A stretch of DNA of 9,658 bases from Omnitrophica bacterium RIFOXYB12_FULL_50_7 (lineage in GTDB: Bacteria; Omnitrophota; Omnitrophia; Omnitrophales; Aquincolibacteriaceae), in NCBI GenBank assembly GCA_001804345.1, contig MHFU01000028.1, positions 1 to 9,658 of the forward strand. Reading direction: 5' to 3'. Shown here one piece after another: positions 1 to 5,871 of this stretch; position 1 is the first letter of the stretch, and the number at the start of each line of letters is the position of its first letter. Both the position numbers and the translations under genes were made by a program. Under the pieces are notes generated by a model. It made no database searches and had not been told where the DNA came from. It saw nothing but the letters and a program-made list of their open reading frames with translations.

Positions 1-1
1 T

Positions 2-985
2 AAATACTTAAAGGAACAGGGTATCCGTTATTTTTTGACCGACACCCACGGCATTCTTCATGCCTCTCCGCGTCCGAAGTACGGGGTTTTCGCGCCGATC
101 TTCTGCCCGAGCGGGGTGGCCGCATTCGGCCGTGACGTGGAATCTTCCAAACAGGTCTGGTCGGCCATTGAAGGATATCCTGGCGATCCGGATTACCGGG
201 AATTCTATCGCGATATTGGTTTCGAATTGGATTTTGAGTACATCCGTCCCTATATCTCTCCCGATGGTCTGCGCGTTAACACCGGTATCAAATATCACCG
301 TATTACGGGCAGTACCGATGAGAAAAATCCATATGTCCACAGCTGGGCCATGCAAAAGGCCGCCTCACATGCCGCAAATTTTATGTTCAATCGTGAGAAA
401 CAGGTGGAATACCTTTATGACTTTATGGGCCGGAAGCCCCTTATCGTGGCCCCTTATGACGCAGAACTTTATGGACATTGGTGGTATGAAGGTCCGGACT
501 TTCTGAATTTATTCGTGCGCAAGTCTGCCTTCGATCAGAAGACGTTCCGCTTGATCGCGCCGTCCGATTATTTTAAAGAATATCCCGTCAATCAGGTTTC
601 CACGCCGTGTTTCTCAAGCTGGGGTTGGAAAGGGTACAGCGAAACCTGGCTCTCTGGCGCAAACGACTGGATCTACCGTCATCTCCACAAGGCGTCGCTT
701 CGCATGAGTGAGATGGCCCAGAAATTTCGCGGACAGAACGGAACCGTTGGCCGGGCACTCAAGCAAGCCACGCGCGAACTTTTTCTCGCGCAATCAAGCG
801 ACTGGGCTTTTATCCTGCACACGGGCACGGTGGTGCCTTATGCGGTGAAGCGGACGAAAGAGCATCTCCTCAATTTCACGAGAATCTATGAAGACCTTAT
901 GAATAACCGGCTCGATGAGGGCTGGCTCAAAGAGCTGGAAGGGAAGGACAATATCTTTCCGGATGTGAATCACGAGGTTTTCTAG
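2..985 (+). CDS. GH57 1,4-alpha-glucan branching enzyme (DUF1957 type), 5' truncated by window edge
   Basis: Likely forms alpha-1,6 branches in glycogen in the cytoplasm. The frame is open from base 2, reading KYLKEQGIRYFLTDTHGILH, so the TTG at 35 is internal and the gene starts upstream. About 327 residues are visible of a family usually 500-570 long. Recognisable GH57 branching-enzyme blocks are the loop PRPKYGVFAPIFCPSGVAAF (83-142), APYDAELYGHWW with the expected general acid/base Asp at 458-460, SSWGWKGYSETWLSGANDW near 613-672, and LAQSSDWAFIL at 785-817. The catalytic nucleophile Glu lies in the missing N-terminal third and cannot be checked. GH57 branching enzymes are distinct from the GH13 GlgB family. 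The glgC gene 3 kb downstream fits a glycogen-synthesis neighbourhood. A related GH57 amylase or 4-alpha-glucanotransferase is the alternative, but the Trp-rich C-terminal blocks favour the branching type. Confidence 0.9.
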   Translation, partial: KYLKEQGIRYFLTDTHGILHASPRPKYGVFAPIFCPSGVAAFGRDVESSKQVWSAIEGYPGDPDYREFYRDIGFELDFEYIRPYISPDGLRVNTGIKYHRITGSTDEKNPYVHSWAMQKAASHAANFMFNREKQVEYLYDFMGRKPLIVAPYDAELYGHWWYEGPDFLNLFVRKSAFDQKTFRLIAPSDYFKEYPVNQVSTPCFSSWGWKGYSETWLSGANDWIYRHLHKASLRMSEMAQKFRGQNGTVGRALKQATRELFLAQSSDWAFILHTGTVVPYAVKRTKEHLLNFTRIYEDLMNNRLDEGWLKELEGKDNIFPDVNHEVF

Positions 986-1011
986 CACCGTTCTACGAAT
1001 AGGGAGATTTT

Positions 1012-1056
1012 AAAAAAGACAGGGCGAAGTCGGCGATTTTCGCAGAGACTTTTTTT
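1012..1056 (+). terminator. Possible terminator after the branching enzyme gene
   Basis: An A6G run (1012-1018) can pair with CT7 (1049-1056), enclosing an inner stem GCGAA (1024-1028) with TTCGC (1039-1043). The T-run sits at the 3' side, as in an intrinsic terminator, and the A/T symmetry would also serve the other strand. The helix is interrupted by mismatches, so this is only a candidate. It lies 27 nt after the stop at 985. Confidence 0.4.
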
Positions 1057-1121
1057 GAAGGGCACGGCTGTGAATCCGTGGTGTGGGGTTAACATCATCT
1101 TAAATCAGAGAGGGAATGAAC

Positions 1122-1334
1122 ATGCAGGAACAGTATTATGGGATTGGTGAAACGGCGGGAAAGATCTACAAAACGTTGGCGCAGAAAGGGGCGATGACCC
1201 TGGCGAAGCTTCTCAAAGAGGTCGGGTCGGATGAGGCTCTTTTCAATCAGGCCATCGGCTGGCTTGCCCGCGAGAACAATATCAACTTCGGCAAGATCGG
1301 CAAGATCGTTAAAGTTTCTCTTCTAAAAGGTTAG
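1122..1334 (+). CDS. Winged helix-turn-helix domain protein (DUF2582 family)
   Basis: A 70-aa protein that is almost all one winged-helix domain: helix IGETAGKIYKTLAQKG, helix AMTLAKLLKEVG, recognition-like helix ALFNQAIGWLARENNI, then a beta wing FGKIGKIVKVSLL. It resembles the DUF2582 (PF10771) winged-helix family, whose members are small and of unclear function; DNA binding is inferred from the fold. The start is put at the second ATG (1122), because the Shine-Dalgarno GAGAGGG at 1108-1114 is 7 nt from it but only 1 nt from the ATG at 1116. It appears monocistronic, with a candidate terminator before it and a strong one after it. Nothing in the sequence names its target. Confidence 0.82.
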   Translation: MQEQYYGIGETAGKIYKTLAQKGAMTLAKLLKEVGSDEALFNQAIGWLARENNINFGKIGKIVKVSLLKG

Positions 1335-1363
1335 GACTCTGAAGAGAAATAGTAACTCTTTTC

Positions 1364-1399
1364 AAAGCGCGGGGCGGTAAATCGCTTCGCGCTTTTTTT
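1364..1399 (+). terminator. Strong intrinsic terminator
   Basis: AAAGCGCG (1364-1371) pairs with CGCGCTTT (1388-1395). The stem continues through two G-T pairs and GCG/CGC, closing a 6-nt loop GTAAAT (1377-1382), about 13 bp in all. Seven Ts (1393-1399) follow directly. It lies 29 nt after the winged-helix gene and ends that transcription unit. Confidence 0.88.
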
Positions 1400-1631
1400 G
1401 TCTCGCCCCTATTCGTTAGTACCTTGCCCACTTCGTAAATAGGCAGGACCCTCGTTTTCCTCTGTGTGGTTCACCAATGATAAATTCACTAATCCCATTT
1501 TTAAGAGGCCAAGTGCGTTGGACCATGTCTCAAATACCTTCTTGATGTCTCAAGTCTCCATGATTTTCCACCGATATTAATTATGCGCTGGAGTTGAAGT
1601 TTGGGTGTGCTTTTAACGAGGGTGGAAAGCC
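1400..1631. other. Intergenic stretch without a gene
   Basis: No ORF with a credible start and domain is seen here. CCTATT (1408-1413) is the complement of AATAGG (1438-1443) and could form a weak hairpin. The nonamer ATGTCTCAA occurs twice at a 20-nt interval (1525-1533 and 1545-1553). No convincing -35/-10 pair is found, although a promoter for the gene at 1632 must lie in or near this stretch. Confidence 0.5.
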
Positions 1632-1895
1632 ATGGCAACTTTCAGGTATGTCTTTTCCAGGTGGATATTGGCGGGAGCAGTCTTGTGTGGGAGTTTTACT
1701 TCCGTAGGTGCTGCTTTTGCTCCTCATAACCCTTCTTTTCAAGGGCCTCCGGATCTGATGCGTTTGGGTCCTTCCGTGGAGACGAGGGTCGTTTACGGTT
1801 CGGTAGAGGCAAAATTTTCTTCCCGCCGGAATGCGGTTCTGAATCGCTTGGAAGAGCTGGTGCTTGCTCATCGCGCGATCTCTGTTTCTGCATAA
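1632..1895 (+). CDS. Small predicted secreted protein, unknown function
   Basis: An 87-aa ORF whose first 30 residues form a classical signal peptide: positive start (R5, R10), hydrophobic core WILAGAVLCGSF, and an AFA site giving probable cleavage between A30 and P31. The Cys at 19 is not in a lipobox context. The mature part is only about 57 residues, begins Pro-rich (PHNPSFQGPP) and ends in an amphipathic helix (NAVLNRLEELVLAHRA). I recognise no family. Support for a real gene is the Shine-Dalgarno GAGGGTGG (1618-1625) 6 nt before ATG, plus the signal peptide. An overlapping minus-strand frame of 138 codons has neither. Export to the periplasm is inferred; no function can be given. Confidence 0.6.
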   Translation: MATFRYVFSRWILAGAVLCGSFTSVGAAFAPHNPSFQGPPDLMRLGPSVETRVVYGSVEAKFSSRRNAVLNRLEELVLAHRAISVSA

Positions 1896-1994
1896 CGGAC
1901 CACAGCCCCGAACCCTTCCCAGAGCTGTATCTTGGCTGGAGTCTCCAGTCTCCTGATCTCTCGTCTTTACAGTGGAATTTTCCTCAAAAAAAGC

Positions 1995-2000
1995 CATAAT
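1995..2000 (+). promoter_or_regulatory. -10-like hexamer just upstream of the ATG at 2009
   Basis: CATAAT ends 8 nt before the ATG at 2009, and there is no Shine-Dalgarno sequence before that ATG. This spacing is what a leaderless transcript would show. The best upstream -35-like hexamer, TTTACA at 1966-1971, is 23 nt away, which is too far. Weak evidence only. Confidence 0.25.
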
Positions 2001-2008
2001 GCTGTTCT

Positions 2009-3319
2009 ATGTCTTATCGCTTTGTTTGCAATCATTGCGGAAAAAAATTCGAACTCGAGACCCCCGAGGCCAGAGAATGTCCCGCCTGCTTTTGGAGCTC
2101 GTCCGTTAAACGAGAGGAAGATGTGCTCCCTGGGAAAAAAGGTATTTCCAGTTCCCCTAAAGAAGCTGTGTCCAAATCAGGCCCTAAAGTCTCCGCCGGG
2201 AATTTAAAGCATCTCTTTCGCGCGTTGCTTTTTATCGCCATTCTTTCTGCCGTCGGGTTGTTGGCTTATAAGGCTTACAAGATATTCACCTCGTCTTCTT
2301 CCCGAAGTTGGAAAGTCTTTTCGATCAAGCCGCAAAGGGACGATAAACGGACCGAGAAAATGGTGACGGATTCGCGGGAATCACTATTACCCCAGGAAAA
2401 AGAGATGCTTTCCCATGAAGTGACGGTCCCGCTTGACCGGGCGCCGGATTCGGGCGAGCAAGAGATCCTTGGCCGGTCCGTTTCATTTCAGACGGGATGG
2501 ACCGAAAAGTTGCCTTCTGCGGTGTGGACTCTCGAGCAATACCAGAAAATGATCGCGGACCAGGAAGCCTTCTATAAAATGCCTTTCGCGAGAAGCTACA
2601 AGAAAAAGCTTGAGGGGCTATTTAAGACAAAATACCTTGGGGCCGCAGACGCGTTCGTGAAAGGGGATGTCCTGGGGGCTCGGAATCTTTGGGTGGAATC
2701 TTTGGCGTTCCCTCTCTATTCCACGGACCTGAAAAAACATCGTGCCATTGCGCTTACTATGCTCCGGCCTTTTATCAACGATACCCTTTCAAAAGTGAGC
2801 GCCATGAACCAGAGCGTTCTGGACAGGGGGAAAAAGTCCAGGGAACAAGCCTTAAGTATGGAATATCAGAAGCTTGCCGGACTGATCGCCCAACGGAAAT
2901 GGCCGGAGGCTCTAACGGTGATCGCTCAAATGATCCTGGAGGTCGACGAGCTTCGCAAGAACGCGGTGCCTCAAGAAGCGCCGCCGCCTTATCCTGCCTC
3001 TTTTGGAACGATTGACCTGGACCTTCAGCGGCCGCTGATGGATTTGATGTCGCCGAGTCCTTCTTCCACGGCCGATCTTCAACCGTTGCAGCAGGACTTG
3101 GTTGAGAAAAAAGAAATAATCGAGACGTTCACGGAAGCCTATTTGAAGAGTGCTACGGCGGTCTATCAGTCGGCTTTGGGACTGATCCGTGACAAGAAGT
3201 GGCAGGAAGCGGCCCAGGCTTTGGGATCTATTCAGGGGCCGCAAGTGCTCCAGCAGGATGCGGTCGGGAAGATCGCGATCCTTGGGAAAATGGTGAAACA
3301 ACCACAAGAGAGTACATAG
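2009..3319 (+). CDS. Zinc-ribbon, single-TM protein with helical (TPR-like) repeats, unknown function
   Basis: A 436-aa protein. Residues 5-27 form a zinc ribbon with two CxxC knuckles (C7/C10 and C24/C27). A charged linker follows, then one transmembrane helix at about 68-93 (hydrophobic core ALLFIAILSAVGLLAY). The rest is presumably periplasmic: a disordered stretch to about 150, then helical hairpins. Three look related: YLGAADAFVKGDVLGARNLW (209-228), YQKLAGLIAQRKWPEALTVI (286-305) and YQSALGLIRDKKWQEAAQAL (386-405). The last two are exactly 100 residues apart and share the K-W-x-E-A signature of TPR-like units. N-terminal zinc ribbons on one-TM proteins occur in several bacterial families, but I cannot name this one. 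The zinc ribbon would face the cytoplasm. No Shine-Dalgarno precedes the ATG. The stop codon is part of the heptamer repeat beginning at 3313. Confidence 0.85.
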   Translation: MSYRFVCNHCGKKFELETPEARECPACFWSSSVKREEDVLPGKKGISSSPKEAVSKSGPKVSAGNLKHLFRALLFIAILSAVGLLAYKAYKIFTSSSSRSWKVFSIKPQRDDKRTEKMVTDSRESLLPQEKEMLSHEVTVPLDRAPDSGEQEILGRSVSFQTGWTEKLPSAVWTLEQYQKMIADQEAFYKMPFARSYKKKLEGLFKTKYLGAADAFVKGDVLGARNLWVESLAFPLYSTDLKKHRAIALTMLRPFINDTLSKVSAMNQSVLDRGKKSREQALSMEYQKLAGLIAQRKWPEALTVIAQMILEVDELRKNAVPQEAPPPYPASFGTIDLDLQRPLMDLMSPSPSSTADLQPLQQDLVEKKEIIETFTEAYLKSATAVYQSALGLIRDKKWQEAAQALGSIQGPQVLQQDAVGKIAILGKMVKQPQEST

Positions 3320-3395
3320 CCCTGGGTACGTAGTACATAGTAGAAAACAAAAAACGTTCATGCCTTTCCAAGTACCATGTACTATATACTAAGTG
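3313..3395. repeat. Heptanucleotide-periodic inverted repeat, patch A
   Basis: The left arm is four in-phase heptamers: TACATAG (3313), CCCTGGG (3320), TACGTAG (3327), TACATAG (3334). After 27 nt the right arm holds four heptamers: CCAAGTA (3368), CCATGTA (3375), CTATATA (3382), CTAAGTG (3389). Read on the other strand, the right arm is again roughly TACNTRG, so both arms are 28 nt and inverted. About 16 of 28 positions match, most of the divergence being in one heptamer. The first heptamer contributes the stop codon of the gene ending at 3319. Confidence 0.7.
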
Positions 3396-3416
3396 CTTTT
3401 TCGTGCAGAGGATCTC

Positions 3417-3818
3417 ATGAGTCGAGACGCATTGGATTTGGGGGCTATAAAAACGCGGCGGAATGTTTTCGCTCTTGTGGCAGATATGGCTACGGCAACC
3501 CGGATCGTCAAATGTGCGGCAGGGCTTCATGTCGGGGTAAAGAATTATGACAGCGCCCAGAAACTGGTCGCGCAGGCCGCGATCGAGCGGCCTTTTCTCG
3601 TGATCCTCGACCTTGAAAAACGTGAGGCCGAGACGTTTCGGGTGCTTAACGAATTCTATAAAAATGCCGATTTAAAAGGCATACCCGTGGTGGGATTTGT
3701 AACGCAGGCGAAGGGGATGGTAAAACCCGAGGCCGAGAAGGCTGGTTGTTTTCGGGTCTATATGAAAACGGAGTTTGGCAGGGAACTGCCGAACTTGATT
3801 GCGAGGTATGCGGTATGA
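3417..3818 (+). CDS. Receiver-like (CheY-fold) protein with incomplete phosphorylation pocket
   Basis: A 133-aa protein made of one receiver-like domain. The pattern is VFALVADM (beta1), a helix ending near G40, FLVILDLE with D65 at the usual phospho-acceptor position, GIPVVGFVTQ with T96, and RVYMKTEF with K117. The usual acidic pair after beta1 is reduced to a single Asp (D23). The C-terminal block, GFVTQ then AGCFRV, F and ELPNLI, resembles a widespread family of stand-alone receiver-like proteins that may not be phosphorylated. The start is set at ATG 3417, with AGAGGA at 3407-3412 just upstream. A GTG at 3393 lies in the repeat and is unlikely. The stop overlaps the start of the next gene as ATGA (3815-3818), indicating translational coupling toward glgC. 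No histidine kinase is nearby. Confidence 0.78.
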   Translation: MSRDALDLGAIKTRRNVFALVADMATATRIVKCAAGLHVGVKNYDSAQKLVAQAAIERPFLVILDLEKREAETFRVLNEFYKNADLKGIPVVGFVTQAKGMVKPEAEKAGCFRVYMKTEFGRELPNLIARYAV

Positions 3819-4114
3819 TTCTGCATGTGGGACATGATCTTCCTGTGAAAGAAGTGAGAGCTCTGGACTGCGAGTCTTTGGCCTTCACGTCGGAAGAGAC
3901 GCGTATCATCAAAAGCCAGATCCGTAAGAACATGGCGGTGATCGATGAACACATCCGTCGGATTGATCTTTTTGTGAACCATGAGCGTCACGTGTCGCGC
4001 GCGGGACTGATCGAGCAATTACACGAACGTCTTTGGGTCCTGATGGAAGAGAACGATACATTTCGAAAAGTTTTGTGGAAGCAATACCAAAACCTAGGAG
4101 CGAACTTGACATGA
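3815..4114 (+). CDS. Small helical protein with possible DUF370/RemB-like N-terminus, coupled to glgC
   Basis: A 99-aa protein. The first ~35 residues (MILHVGHDLPVKEVRALDCE, then a TSEETR segment) follow the pattern of DUF370/RemB proteins, which typically begin M-x-[LV]-H-[IV]-G-x-D, then V-x-x-[KR]-x-[IV], then a conserved Asp and a T-R pair. The remaining ~60 residues are predicted helical and charged, with a coiled-coil look (IRKNMAVIDEHIRRIDLF and LIEQLHERLWVLMEENDTF). The start at 3815 has GAGGT at 3803-3807, 7 nt upstream. A longer frame from 3746 lies inside the previous gene and is rejected. It overlaps both neighbours by ATGA (3815-3818 and 4111-4114). DUF370 members such as RemA are DNA-binding regulators, so a regulatory role is inferred, not shown. 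The family match is from memory and weak. Confidence 0.75.
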   Translation: MILHVGHDLPVKEVRALDCESLAFTSEETRIIKSQIRKNMAVIDEHIRRIDLFVNHERHVSRAGLIEQLHERLWVLMEENDTFRKVLWKQYQNLGANLT

Positions 4115-5373
4115 GCCGGCGCGTTACGACCCTGATCCTTGGCGGTGGACAGGGGAAGAGACTCTTCCCGCTCACGAGTTACCGTTCCAAACCCGCCGTT
4201 CCGATCGGCGGTAAATACCGTCTGGTCGATATTCCGATCTCGAATGCCATCAATTCGGCTCTTCGGCGCATCTTTGTTCTGACGCAATTTAATTCTGCTT
4301 CGTTACACCGGCATATCCACCGGACGTACCCGTATGAGGCGTTCACAAAAACGAGTGTGGAGCTTCTCGCGGCGGAACAAACAACTGGGAACACGGACTG
4401 GTTCCAGGGAACTGCGGACGCGGTTCGGAAGTGCATGCCGCATTATCGCACGGACGCCACGGATGTTTTCCTGATCCTTTCCGGGGACCATCTTTACCGG
4501 ATGAATTACAGGGAGATCCTGGGGTTTCATGAGATGCAACGGGCGGACGTGACGGTCGCGACGGTTCCGGTACCGGAGCGGCTCGTCAAGGGCTTCGGCG
4601 TCATGAAACTCCAAAAGGATGGACAGATCACAGATTTTCTTGAAAAGCCCACCAAAAACGATGATGTGGGATCCTATGCCATGCCCAAGCCCCTTTGCGA
4701 TCTTCATCGTGTGAAGGCAAAAGGTCCTATGTATCTCGCGTCGATGGGGATCTATGTTTTCAACCGCGATGTGCTCTTGGACGTACTCTCCGGGAGCGAG
4801 AAGGATTTTGGCAAAGAGATCATCCCGAAGGCGATTAAAAACTATAAGGTTTTTGGCCACGTGTTTACGGGCTATTGGCGCGATATCGGGACGATCGGGA
4901 GTTTTTATGAGGCGAGCATTGAACTAACAAACGCGAATCCGCCGTTTAGTTTTCTCTCTCCCGAAGGGCGCATTTTTACTCGGCCCCGGTTCCTGCCGCC
5001 TTCCAAGATCCTCGGGACGGAACTGGATCATGTCTTGATGTCCGAAGGCTGTATCCTGACAGGCGCCAAGATTCGTCAATCGGTCGTGGGCTTACGTTCG
5101 GTCGTAGGGACAGGAACCGTGGTTGGCAAAAGCATCCTTATGGGGAATGACTATTACGAGTGGCCCGAACCTTCCCAGGATTACCGGATCGGGGTCGGTA
5201 AAAACTGTGTGATTGAGAATTGCATCATCGATAAAAATGTGTCGATCGGGGATGGCGTTAGCATTACGAACGCCAAGGGGATCGACGAGAAGGATGGCGA
5301 CCATTACTACATCCGCGACGGGATCGTGATCATCCCGAAGGGTGTCCATATCCCATCCGGCACGAAGATCTAA
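4111..5373 (+). CDS. glgC: Glucose-1-phosphate adenylyltransferase (ADP-glucose pyrophosphorylase)
   Basis: Makes ADP-glucose and pyrophosphate from ATP and glucose-1-phosphate, the committed step of bacterial glycogen synthesis, in the cytoplasm. It has 420 residues, a normal length. The N-terminal nucleotidyltransferase domain shows LILGGGQGKRLFPLT (8-22), KPAVPIGGKYRLVDIPISNA (27-46), QGTADAVR (99-106), SGDHLYRM with metal-site D126, FLEKP with glucose-1-phosphate-binding K179, and GYWRDIGT (254-261). The C-terminal left-handed beta-helix domain contains MGNDYYE (344-350), IGVGKN and CIIDKNVSIGDGVSI, patterns shared with cyanobacterial and plant enzymes. The start at 4111 overlaps the preceding stop (ATGA) and has TAGGAG at 4095-4100; a longer frame beginning at 4033 would run through the upstream gene. 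The enzyme family is allosterically controlled. Confidence 0.96.
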   Translation: MSRRVTTLILGGGQGKRLFPLTSYRSKPAVPIGGKYRLVDIPISNAINSALRRIFVLTQFNSASLHRHIHRTYPYEAFTKTSVELLAAEQTTGNTDWFQGTADAVRKCMPHYRTDATDVFLILSGDHLYRMNYREILGFHEMQRADVTVATVPVPERLVKGFGVMKLQKDGQITDFLEKPTKNDDVGSYAMPKPLCDLHRVKAKGPMYLASMGIYVFNRDVLLDVLSGSEKDFGKEIIPKAIKNYKVFGHVFTGYWRDIGTIGSFYEASIELTNANPPFSFLSPEGRIFTRPRFLPPSKILGTELDHVLMSEGCILTGAKIRQSVVGLRSVVGTGTVVGKSILMGNDYYEWPEPSQDYRIGVGKNCVIENCIIDKNVSIGDGVSITNAKGIDEKDGDHYYIRDGIVIIPKGVHIPSGTKI

Positions 5374-5381
5374 CGAATTTA

Positions 5382-5516
5382 AATTAAGTCCCAAGATCCA
5401 AAAAGCAAGATCCAAATAAATTTCAAACTACAAATTCGAAAAATCACAGAACCTAGTTCATTATTTAACCCTTGGCGCTTACAACTTGCTTGGTTCTTGG
5501 ATCTTGGTTCTTAATC
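5382..5516. repeat. Heptanucleotide-periodic inverted repeat, patch B, after glgC
   Basis: The left arm (5382-5409) and right arm (5489-5516) are 28 nt each and complementary at 23 of 28 positions, including the perfect 11-mer CCAAGATCCAA. Both arms are built of 7-nt units. On the left these are TCCCAAG (5389), ATCCAAA (5396), AAGCAAG (5403) and ATCCAAA (5410). On the right they are CTTGGTT (5489), CTTGGAT (5496), CTTGGTT (5503) and CTTAATC (5510), with two more at 5471 and 5478 after a 4-nt slip. The transcript could fold into a long imperfect stem downstream of glgC. There is no T-run, so a termination role is uncertain. Confidence 0.8.
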
Positions 5517-5544
5517 ATTAAAGAACGTCAGGGGTTTTAACTCA

Positions 5545-5871
5545 GTGAAAATCATGAGCGGCAAACAAGCAACGAATTTGGCAGGTTTTTGTTTTCTTGC
5601 TCTCGTTTTCTCCCTCTTCCTCCTTCCTTATGCTGTTGCTCAACAGAAGGCCAGGCCTAAAGATCGCGGACAAGAAGCTGCTGCATCGCAGGCTCAAGCC
5701 ACAATGGCTTCTCTTTTCGGTCGGGGTGCCAAAATGCCGAGTATCCCGCGCGCAAGCGGAACGATCGCACTTCCAGCCTTTGACAATTCAGGGATGACGA
5801 TCGAAGAGAATGCGTTGCGTCAAGCGCAACGCGGGGAACGTTCTTCGGGGAACGGGAAACGGAACTCCTGA
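5545..5871 (+). CDS. Small predicted secreted protein with repeat-encoded C-terminus, unknown function
   Basis: A 108-aa ORF. Residues 1-32 look like a signal peptide: K2 and K7 at the start, a long hydrophobic core LAGFCFLALVFSLFLLPY, and AVA giving probable cleavage between A32 and Q33. The Cys is not in a lipobox. The mature part is about 76 residues, first Lys/Gln/Ala-rich, then a possible conserved stretch (PRASGTIALPAFDNSGMTIE). The last ~17 residues, rich in R, G, S and N, are encoded by the heptamer repeat beginning at 5819, so they may be an acquired tail. GTG at 5545 is preferred because AGGGG (5530-5534) is 10 nt upstream; ATG at 5554 is the alternative and keeps the signal peptide. 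No family recognised. It is convergent with the permease gene at 5924. Confidence 0.6.
   Translation: MKIMSGKQATNLAGFCFLALVFSLFLLPYAVAQQKARPKDRGQEAAASQAQATMASLFGRGAKMPSIPRASGTIALPAFDNSGMTIEENALRQAQRGERSSGNGKRNS

Noticed and set aside
1024..1100. Riboswitch in the leader of the winged-helix gene
   Set aside because: Short stems such as CACGG/CCGTG near 1062-1079 exist, but no known aptamer consensus is recognisable; the T-run is better explained as the terminator of the upstream gene.
1581..1997. Minus-strand frame of 138 codons over the small secreted gene
   Set aside because: It has no Shine-Dalgarno and no recognisable domain; the plus-strand gene has a signal peptide and ribosome site.
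4303..4860. Minus-strand frame of 185 codons inside glgC
   Set aside because: It is antisense to conserved catalytic motifs of glgC and has no independent support.
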